A stretch of DNA of 61,992 bases from Chloroflexota bacterium. Lineage in GTDB: Bacteria; Chloroflexota; Anaerolineae; JAAYZQ01. The notes below the pieces were generated by a model, which saw only the letters and a list, made by a program, of their open reading frames with translations, searched no databases and was not told the DNA's origin. The DNA lies in NCBI GenBank assembly GCA_018606645.1, contig JAGVRI010000021.1, positions 1-61,992 of the forward strand, read 5' to 3'. Below are positions 28,765 through 36,069 of this stretch, piece by piece. Positions within the stretch are counted from its first letter, which is position 1. Every line of letters begins with the position of its first letter. Made by a program: the position numbers and the translations under genes.

Positions 28765-30930
28765 TCAATTCCGGTTGAAAACGACGGGCACAAAATGGAC
28801 CCAGTCCATCTCCAGCGGCGTGCCGACGACCGGATTGGAGGTCGCCAGCAGGTTGTTGGCCGCGTCGCGGGCTTCGACGACGATGGTGTAGGCGACCTCG
28901 TTGGTCAGACCGGTGAGGGTAAAGCGGGTGTTCAGGCCGGCGTTGATCGGCGCCCCGCACGCCCCTTCGGCTGGCGGACTGGCGCCCGGCCCGCAGGTGA
29001 CAATGAGGTGGTAGTGGTGCACCTTGCTGAGGATCGTGGAGTTGGCCTCCCACCGGACCTGTAAGCTCTGGCTGGATGGCCTGGGGGTCCGGAGCACCAG
29101 GGCGGGCTGGACATACTCATCCGCGCCAATGTCCGGCGTCTCGGAAGTGCGCTCATCGCCGTCAATGTCAACCTCCACCGGGCTGCCCACCGCCTGGTCT
29201 TTGGCGGCCGAGCCTTTGTCAATGTGATAGTCATACCTGGGCGGTCCCGGGGAGATAAAGCGGGCCGAACTGGCATAGACCGGGTTGGAATCCTGGATGC
29301 TCCCCTCTCCGGCCGTCGCTTTGGCATTCCCGGCCCACAGGGTGCGCTCCAGACGGGCGGTGCATCCCTGTTGGACATACAGGGCCGAGACCCCCACATC
29401 GGCCTTGTGATCGGCGATGATATTGTAGCGGAACTGAACCACACTGGGGGCCGGGGTCCCCACCTTCAGCAACAGGATGGCGTGGCCTTGCATCGGTGGT
29501 TTGTTCAACTGATTGGCGGCGATGGTAGTATGGGTGATGATGGCATCGTCCGTCCCCTGGAGCCAGAGACCTCCCCCGCCGCCGCCGACCAGGGTGCTGC
29601 CGACGTCCCCGAATTCCACCGAATTGTTGGCGATGACCGAGTTAGTGATGCGGACAACGCTGTTGCCGACAAAATCGGCGATGGTTACCCCGCCGCCCCC
29701 TGGCGAGCCGGCGTTGCCGGAGGCGTTGTAGGCGTTGCCCCCGCGCGAGGTGTTGGCGATGACCTGCACCCGCTCCAGAAATAGGCTGGAGTTGTGGGCA
29801 TCGATCCCACCGCCGGAGCTCAGCGCACCGTTTGCGCCGTCTCCGCCGCGCGCCAGGTTGTAACGCACCACCGAATCGAGGACGGTCAGCGTCCCGTTCT
29901 CGACATACAGCGCCCCGCCAAAGGCCATGCTGCCGTTCTGGGTCGCATTGCCTCCCAGCGCCTGGTTCCCTTCGGCGAGGACGTGCTGCAAGGTGGCATC
30001 GTAGCCGTGGAAGGCAAAGCCCCCGCCCAGCGCATCCCCGCTCTGGCCGTCGGTGTCCCGTCCATTGCCGGAGCAGGGAGCGGACATGGCGACGTTGTTG
30101 ATGAAGGTCACATGAGAAGCAAAAAGGTGCGAGCGATCGGCGTGGAATCCACCGCCCACGGCGTAGCCGCTCCGCTTGGTGCCGGTCCCGGATTGCGCGC
30201 GGTTCCCCTCAAAGACGACATGTTCGAGGGTGAGCTGATAGGCCGAGCGGACGGCCAGTCCTCCGCCCACTCCCGAACCACCGTATGAACGGGACGTGTT
30301 CTCGCCGATCGCCTGATTGTTGCGAAAGACCATGTGGCGCAGCACGATCTCGTTGCCCTGGACAGCCTGGCCGCCCAGGTCGGCGAACATCCCTCCGCCG
30401 TAGGCAAAGATGGCATCATCCCCCGCCCGGCCCGGGATGCCCCGCCCCAGGCCGTTCTGGATGGTGAACCCTTCCATCTGCAGTTTGGTGGTGCCGACCG
30501 TGTTCAGGACAAACACGCCGCGCTGGGCGTTCTGTCCATCAATGATGGTCGGATGCTTGTCGGGTTCGGCGTAGCCCCAATGGTCGGTCGAATAGCCGCC
30601 GAGAATGGTCAGCCGCGTGTTCTTGACGCACACCACCGCGTGGGCGCCGACGCTGTTCTGGCAGGTGAAATCGGAGGGATTCCAGGTGTACGTCCCTTCG
30701 GCCACCCGGATGGTGTCGTCGGGTTGCGCCTTGTTGACCGCATACTGGATCGTCTGGCAAGGCAACGCTTCCGAGCCGCAGTCGGGCGTATCCTGACCCG
30801 AGGGTGCGACCCGGATCACGTTCGCTTCGGGACTGGCCGCAGCCGGCGACACGCCGCTCTGGGCCCCATACCAGCAGATCAAGAACAGGACCGGCAGCGC
30901 TCGAACCAACCGCCCGATTCGCGTTGTCAA
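28765..30930 (-). CDS. Secreted parallel beta-helix protein
   Basis: A 721-residue exported protein. A signal peptide covers about residues 1-33. Then come the DUF1565-like entry (CQTIQYAVNKAQPDDTIRVAEGTY) and many right-handed beta-helix turns with GGGFHAD, GGALYVENGTL and NNSVEFGD patterns. A fibronectin III-like domain near residues 610-700 and the end WVHFVPVVFNRN follow. The start codon is TTG at 30930, preceded by GGAGGAG. Such proteins act at the cell surface in adhesion or polysaccharide binding; no lyase active site could be assigned. The C-terminal aromatic/PVV tail matches that of the SGNH hydrolase and may be a surface-sorting or anchoring signal. Confidence 0.85.
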   Translation of the reverse strand: MTTRIGRLVRALPVLFLICWYGAQSGVSPAAASPEANVIRVAPSGQDTPDCGSEALPCQTIQYAVNKAQPDDTIRVAEGTYTWNPSDFTCQNSVGAHAVVCVKNTRLTILGGYSTDHWGYAEPDKHPTIIDGQNAQRGVFVLNTVGTTKLQMEGFTIQNGLGRGIPGRAGDDAIFAYGGGMFADLGGQAVQGNEIVLRHMVFRNNQAIGENTSRSYGGSGVGGGLAVRSAYQLTLEHVVFEGNRAQSGTGTKRSGYAVGGGFHADRSHLFASHVTFINNVAMSAPCSGNGRDTDGQSGDALGGGFAFHGYDATLQHVLAEGNQALGGNATQNGSMAFGGALYVENGTLTVLDSVVRYNLARGGDGANGALSSGGGIDAHNSSLFLERVQVIANTSRGGNAYNASGNAGSPGGGGVTIADFVGNSVVRITNSVIANNSVEFGDVGSTLVGGGGGGLWLQGTDDAIITHTTIAANQLNKPPMQGHAILLLKVGTPAPSVVQFRYNIIADHKADVGVSALYVQQGCTARLERTLWAGNAKATAGEGSIQDSNPVYASSARFISPGPPRYDYHIDKGSAAKDQAVGSPVEVDIDGDERTSETPDIGADEYVQPALVLRTPRPSSQSLQVRWEANSTILSKVHHYHLIVTCGPGASPPAEGACGAPINAGLNTRFTLTGLTNEVAYTIVVEARDAANNLLATSNPVVGTPLEMDWVHFVPVVFNRN

Positions 30931-30989
30931 CCTCTCACTCCTCCACGGACCCTTCTGGTTCTGAAGGAGACACCGACCCTGCCATCTTG

Positions 30990-31018
30990 ATTGTACGTTC
31001 TCATCCAGGCCAGGTCAA
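30990..31018 (-). promoter_or_regulatory. Promoter of the beta-helix gene
   Basis: On the minus strand: TTGACC (31018-31013), a 17-bp spacer and TACAAT (30995-30990). Confidence 0.65.
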
Positions 31019-31099
31019 TGGGAATCAAGTACCATCCCATGGGATGTCCCTTCAACCACAGTGTATCATGGCGCAGGGCCGGCGTCTATAGAATTTCCG

Positions 31100-31535
31100 T
31101 GGAGTTGTGGTCCAGTTTCGTGCGCAAGTCTCCCCCCACCCCCTGGTCGCAGCGCCACCGCGCTCCTACGCGGCGGCGTACCTTCGGGTCAGCGAGGGCA
31201 TTGCCCTCGCCGACCCGATTCGTTGATTCTTCGCCCATTTCGTTGACAGGCCCTGATTTTCATCCCTCGTGGCGCCCCGCCGGGCATGGCAACTCCCTTG
31301 ACAACCGTAATGCGAAATTCATTTCGCACTACCACCTGTGGCCGTGCAACCGTAACGCGAAATGAATTTCGCACTAAGACAATCGGCGTTGGGAATCGGC
31401 GCTGGCAAGCATTCGACTGGCCGTCGGCCTGCGCCGCAGCGATAGCGCACGCCCGGGCAAACCGGAGGTGTGCCCTACCCCCGGCCCCGGAGTCGCGCCC
31501 TCCGCCGCCGGCTGCTCCACGAGTGGCGTCGGCAT
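31100..31535. repeat. Intergenic repeats with near-palindromes
   Basis: No gene is seen. There is an ATTCGTTGA arm (31220-31250), two near-palindromes TGCGAAATTCATTTCGCA (31311-31328) and CGCGAAATGAATTTCGCA (31356-31373), each preceded by CAACCGTAA and followed by CTA, and a copy of the GGGCAAACCGG repeat (31428-31490). Confidence 0.75.
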
Positions 31536-32927
31536 TCAGAACCCCAGCTTCGTGCGCCACCGGTGCAGGAAGCGCATGAAGCGGATGAACCGGCCCCGCT
31601 CATAGCCCTGCACCAGGGCCTGGAGGCGCTCCATCTCCAGGCGCTGTTGCTCGCGCTCTGCCCGAAGGTCCTCGATCTCCGACCGGAGCTGTTGCTCGGC
31701 CGGGCTTTGCCACCAGGTTCCCCCGGCCATCCGGTCGAGTGCGAAACGGGGCCGTTCGCAAAAGCGCGCGATCGGCTCACACGCCCGCTCCCAGGTGAGC
31801 AAGGGACGGACCCGCTCGAACCGCTCCCGATAGGTCTGCCGCAGGTCGGGCGTGTCCAGCAGCCGGAGGAGGGCGGCAGCGATCGCCTCCACATCCCCGG
31901 GCGGGACCACCTCGCCCAGACCATGTCGCGCGATCAACTCGCTCGTCTCATCGCCGCCACTGACCACCATCGGCAGTCCGGCCCAGATATAGTCCATGAT
32001 CCGGGTGCGGAAGGCGAACCGCGTTTCCAGAGTATCCAGGTGCAGCGAGGCGCCGATGTCCGCCTCGAGCAAATAGTTCGGCCACAGTTCGTAGGGCACC
32101 CAATCGCCGAAAAAGACCACGCTCCCGGTCAATCCGAGCTGGTCGCTCAGAGCCATCGTCTCGCGCACGACCGGCATATCGGGCACGATGGGGTTCGGGT
32201 GACGGGTTCCCGGGAAGACCAGGCGGACCTCGGGGCGCCGTTCCGCGACGCGGGCTACGGCCCGGACCATGCTCACCGGGTCCAGCCACTGCCACAGACC
32301 GCCTCCCCAGAGCACCACCCGGTCGGTGGGGGAGATGCCGGGCATCCCCCCTTTGAGGACCGGGGTGGCGTGTTTGGGCTGAAGCGACGGCAGGCCAAAG
32401 GGGACCACGTCAATCAGCCGATGGAGCGTCGGGTCATCGCGGTAAGTGTCCATGGTGATGCGCCCCATGGCGTCGAGCACCCCGATCCAATAGTCCCGCT
32501 GGCGCTGAGTGGCGCAGAAAAAGAAATCGCCGGCCAGGGCCACCTGTCGCATCGTCTCCCGGAGATCGGAAAAGCGCACCGCCTGCTGGTCGCGGGGCAG
32601 ATCGGAATAAAAGTGCAGGGGCTCGAACAGGTGGGGCGTCTCGATCATCAGCGGTTTGCCGCAGGTGGTCAGCGCCGGAAAGTGCATCACCATGTTGGCC
32701 GAAGTCAGCAGTACATCCGCCCAGGAGACGGCGCTGGCCAGGCTCTCCCAGTCACAATAGCGATACGAATGGCAGGCAAATCCCTCGCCGGGCAACGTGG
32801 CCCCCGGCGTGGCCAGGGTCACCTCCAGCGTCCGGGCCAGCGTCCGGGCCATCTCCCAATAGCGGATGCCCGGCCCGGCCATTCGGGTATCCACCACGTC
32901 GAAACTGATGAGGAGAAGTCGGCTCAT
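31536..32927 (-). CDS. Family 4 glycosyltransferase with C-terminal coiled coil
   Basis: A 463-residue GT-B enzyme. The N-terminal acceptor domain starts LLLISFDVV and has RMAGPGIRYWEMARTL, the glycine-rich entry of one GT4 branch. The donor domain shows VVLWGGGLWQWLDP and RTRIMDYIWAGLPMVVSGGD, covering the nucleotide-sugar contact. The last 60 residues are charged with heptad spacing (EQQLRSEIEDLRAEREQQRLEMERL in part), a likely coiled coil, followed by the basic amphipathic GRFIRFMRFLHRWR that could touch the membrane. It lies 260 bp downstream of the wzt-like gene, with a 180-bp repeat in between, so it may be read separately. Confidence 0.85.
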   Translation of the reverse strand: MSRLLLISFDVVDTRMAGPGIRYWEMARTLARTLEVTLATPGATLPGEGFACHSYRYCDWESLASAVSWADVLLTSANMVMHFPALTTCGKPLMIETPHLFEPLHFYSDLPRDQQAVRFSDLRETMRQVALAGDFFFCATQRQRDYWIGVLDAMGRITMDTYRDDPTLHRLIDVVPFGLPSLQPKHATPVLKGGMPGISPTDRVVLWGGGLWQWLDPVSMVRAVARVAERRPEVRLVFPGTRHPNPIVPDMPVVRETMALSDQLGLTGSVVFFGDWVPYELWPNYLLEADIGASLHLDTLETRFAFRTRIMDYIWAGLPMVVSGGDETSELIARHGLGEVVPPGDVEAIAAALLRLLDTPDLRQTYRERFERVRPLLTWERACEPIARFCERPRFALDRMAGGTWWQSPAEQQLRSEIEDLRAEREQQRLEMERLQALVQGYERGRFIRFMRFLHRWRTKLGF

Positions 32928-32981
32928 GGCCTACCTTTTCAATTGAAGCGGGCATGGCCCGCCCGGCCAATCGCGCCTTGA

Positions 32982-33160
32982 ATCATGAGCCAGGCCAGCG
33001 CTCTCGCCCGATTCAGTCCGCCAAGCCCTGCGGGCGGTTTGCCAGCCCCGAACGGGGCTTTGTTGGCAGAGCCCGCCGCTTCGAGCGGCGGGCGAACGTG
33101 CCGAAGGTCGAACGGATCGTCGGGCTTGTCCCGATGGTGTCCGCGTTAATTTGTCCATCT
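32982..33160 (+). repeat. 185-bp structured repeat, copy 2
   Basis: Homologue of 15051-15236 with the same order of hairpins (AGCCCCGAACGGGGCT, GCCCGCCGCTTCGAGCGGCGGGC). It lies between two minus-strand genes. It starts AATCATGAGCCAGG like the other copy. Confidence 0.65.
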
Positions 33161-33187
33161 GCAACAGCCGCCGACCCCTGGGCATTC

Positions 33188-34540
33188 TCATCGCTCCGGT
33201 TGCCCGGCCGAGCATGGAAACTCGCGGCCATCGGAGTGGTTGGGGGAGGTCAGCGGGGTCAGTCGCCAGTAACTGGGGATATAAAAGAAGCCGTACCGTT
33301 CCTTGATGCGGCGGTTGGCGACGACGTAGAAGGTGTAGGCCATGTGGTGATGATCGTAGGCATGTTGGCCCGGGTGATCATAGATCGCCGCCGAAAAGAG
33401 ATAGGTCCCGGCCAGTAAGGGAAGCTGGGGGATGATATAGTCAATGTAGCCCGGTCCTTCGATAAAGTCGATCGGGTAATCCGAAAAGACGGTATTCGGG
33501 CCGTTGATGTGGAATCCGCCGGCATGGTACAGGGCCACCCCAAACATCGGTTGTTCAATGCGCTGATGGGCCATGTAATGCAGGCGGGCGATGAAGGTTT
33601 CGCCGGTATGAAAGGTGCGGGTCTCCTCTCCCTCGCCGTTCAGGAACTGGATCGAGACCAGCTCCGCTTCTCGGCTCCCCCACCGCCAAGGGGTGGCTTC
33701 TGGTCCGGCGGGCGCGGTCTCCTCCTCTCGACGTTTCCGCGCCTTTTCGGCCGCGCCCTCCTGGCGAGCCGCCTCCTCTTTCTGGAGCGCCTCGGTCTCG
33801 ACCCGGTGCAGATACGAGGTATACTGTTCCAGGACGCGGTCCACCGGCCCTTCGGCCTGGATCTGGCCCTCGTCCAGCCAGATGGCGCGATGGCACAACT
33901 CGCGCACCGTATCCAGGGCGTGGGTCACCAGCACAATGGTCACCCCCTGGCGTTTCATCTCGTGGATCTTGTCCAGACAGCGCCGCTGAAACGCCTGGTC
34001 GCCGACGGCCAACACCTCATCCACCAACAGGATGTCCGGTTCGATATGGATGGCGATGGAGAAGGCGAGGCGCATGTACATGCCGGAGGAGTAGTGTTTG
34101 ACCGGCACATCAATGAACCGCTCGATCTCGGAGAACGCCACCACCTGATCAAAGATGCGGTCCATCTTGGCCTTGCTGAACCCCAGGATTGACCCGTTCA
34201 GGTAGACGTTCTCCCGGCCGGTCAGTTCGGGATGAAAGCCGGCTCCCAGTTCCAGGAGGGCGCCGACCTGTCCGTTGACCTGAACCGTGCCGGAGGTGGG
34301 TTCGAGAATGCGCGCGATCAGCTTGAGCAGGGTGCTCTTGCCCGCCCCGTTCGGCCCGATGATGCCCACCATCTCCCCCTGCTCGATCTGGAGGCTGACC
34401 TCGCGCAAGGCCCAGTACTCCTCTCGGGGCGCAGGGCGCTTCAGGCGGAGCAGGTCGAGGAACAGCTCCTGGTAGGAACGGGGCCGTTCCCGACGGAGGG
34501 TGAACCGCTTGGACACCTGATCAAAGATAACGCTCTTCAT
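33188..34540 (-). CDS. Polysaccharide ABC exporter ATP-binding protein (Wzt-like)
   Basis: A 450-residue ATPase that would drive export of a lipid-linked polysaccharide. Walker A is GPNGAGKST at 62-70, the ABC signature is YSSGMYMRL from 150, Walker B is ILLVDE ending at E175, and the switch histidine is in VTHALD. After about residue 290 comes a C-terminal beta-sandwich (residues 300-430) like the Wzt carbohydrate-binding domain that recognises the glycan end. A charged linker (residues 240-290) joins the halves. No matching Wzm permease is present in the window. It follows the PslG-like gene by 30 bp in an apparent leuS operon. Confidence 0.9.
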   Translation of the reverse strand: MKSVIFDQVSKRFTLRRERPRSYQELFLDLLRLKRPAPREEYWALREVSLQIEQGEMVGIIGPNGAGKSTLLKLIARILEPTSGTVQVNGQVGALLELGAGFHPELTGRENVYLNGSILGFSKAKMDRIFDQVVAFSEIERFIDVPVKHYSSGMYMRLAFSIAIHIEPDILLVDEVLAVGDQAFQRRCLDKIHEMKRQGVTIVLVTHALDTVRELCHRAIWLDEGQIQAEGPVDRVLEQYTSYLHRVETEALQKEEAARQEGAAEKARKRREEETAPAGPEATPWRWGSREAELVSIQFLNGEGEETRTFHTGETFIARLHYMAHQRIEQPMFGVALYHAGGFHINGPNTVFSDYPIDFIEGPGYIDYIIPQLPLLAGTYLFSAAIYDHPGQHAYDHHHMAYTFYVVANRRIKERYGFFYIPSYWRLTPLTSPNHSDGREFPCSAGQPER

Positions 34541-34570
34541 GCGCCATCGCTGTATTGGGCCGATGGACGG

Positions 34571-36055
34571 CTAGTATGGGATCCGAATATAGACGGGACT
34601 GGCGGTGACGGTCACGGTCACCTTCCCGTCGGCGGATCCGTCATCCGCGTCCCGGACCGTCGTCTTGGCTCCATACTTGTCCACCACCACCGCCTGACTG
34701 CCGGCCAGCTTCAGGCGATGCGTGATTTCATCGCTCTTGGTCCAGGCGACCACGATCCGGCTGGAGCCGCTTGGTGCGGCATACTCGTACGCTTCTACAT
34801 CTGCTGATCCGGTCTCGGCCAGGGGGAGGGTTCGCACGTACCGTGCCGCCGACAGTTGCCGGGTCAGGGTGACGTAGGCCTGATAGGCCGGCTTGGGCTG
34901 CATCGCCGGCGTAAACAGCCCCACCTCCCAGTTGTCATAATCGGTCAGCATGAACCAGATGGTCAGGTCCAGGCCGGCCGCCTGGCTGCGGACAAAGAGC
35001 TGGGGCACGTAGCGGCTCTGCGTCTCATGGTTGCCCGGAGGTTCCTTCACGGCATTGCTCCAGAAACCGGCTTCGGTACAGATGAACGGTTTGTTCACCC
35101 CATAGCTGGCCAGCTTGTTCCGCAAATAGTTTGCCTTGCCGATGATGTCAGGACCATACGCTTCCCAATTGGGACGGAACGTAGGATAATAATGGAAGTT
35201 CATGACATCGAACCAGTTGCCGCCCCCCTTGGCCAGGACCTCATCGAGAAAGCCCCGGACGAACGGACCGTTGTCTTCGATAAACCAATCATAGGCCAGG
35301 CCGCCCAGCACGATCTGCGCCTGGGGATCGGCCTGTTTGATCGGCTGGTACACCGCCTGGAGCAGGTTCACATACACCTGCGGTTTGTCTCCAAACCAAC
35401 TGGCTCCCCGTTCAGCATAGAGTATGTTCCCGTTGTCCGGCTCGTTATAGAACTCCCAATGTTTGATGTTGTAGGGCGGTTTACTGTAGCGTTGCACTGC
35501 GGCGACAACGAACTCGACCAGTTCGCTGATCGGGACCTTGTCGATCGGTCCGTTGCGGTAGGTGGCAGCCCACGACGGGTTCTCCGAGACGGTCAAAATC
35601 ACCCTCACATTGCGGGCGGCCAGTTGCGCCAGCCCGGCTTCATAGCCAGCCCGCCACTGGTAATGCTCAGGGGTGGTGTTCTCTGGCTCGATCGAGGACC
35701 ATATTAATGGGATGCGGACCCATCGCGCTCCCATCTGGGCGATCTGGAGGGCGAGCGACCGGTTGATGCCATAGATCTGCACCCCATAGGGCGCGGAGGG
35801 GTAGGCCCACAGGCTCTTGGAGATGAGGGGCAGGTGCTCGACATAAGTGCCCGGCGGGTCTTCCTGGACGGACTCTCCGGACCGAGGGGAAGGATGGGCC
35901 AGGAGGCCGGAGAGGAACGCTCCAGCCCCGGTGTGGGGCGCCCGGGCCAGCCACAGCAGGCCCAGGAGCACACCGGCGCCCATCACCAGGACGATGCCAT
36001 CGTGTATTGTCGGACCGTGGCCCTTCCCGGCCGGCCTGGGTTCTCGTCGAGCCAT
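34571..36055 (-). CDS. Membrane-anchored glycoside hydrolase (clan A, PslG/GH39-like)
   Basis: A 494-residue enzyme with one N-terminal transmembrane segment (about residues 20-37). The (beta/alpha)8 domain contains WVRIPLIWSSIEPE, the acid/base E205 in FYNEPD and the nucleophile E328 in CTEAGF, the spacing of clan GH-A. GH39-type PslG hydrolases trim exopolysaccharide in the periplasm or outside the cell, and the neighbouring export ATPase supports that analogy; GH5-like assignment is the alternative. It begins 14 bp after the leuS stop, with AGAGAGGAA as ribosome-binding site. A beta-domain near the C-terminus (residues 405-494) completes the protein. Confidence 0.85.
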   Translation of the reverse strand: MARREPRPAGKGHGPTIHDGIVLVMGAGVLLGLLWLARAPHTGAGAFLSGLLAHPSPRSGESVQEDPPGTYVEHLPLISKSLWAYPSAPYGVQIYGINRSLALQIAQMGARWVRIPLIWSSIEPENTTPEHYQWRAGYEAGLAQLAARNVRVILTVSENPSWAATYRNGPIDKVPISELVEFVVAAVQRYSKPPYNIKHWEFYNEPDNGNILYAERGASWFGDKPQVYVNLLQAVYQPIKQADPQAQIVLGGLAYDWFIEDNGPFVRGFLDEVLAKGGGNWFDVMNFHYYPTFRPNWEAYGPDIIGKANYLRNKLASYGVNKPFICTEAGFWSNAVKEPPGNHETQSRYVPQLFVRSQAAGLDLTIWFMLTDYDNWEVGLFTPAMQPKPAYQAYVTLTRQLSAARYVRTLPLAETGSADVEAYEYAAPSGSSRIVVAWTKSDEITHRLKLAGSQAVVVDKYGAKTTVRDADDGSADGKVTVTVTASPVYIRIPY

Positions 36056-36069
36056 GTTCGGTTCCTCTC

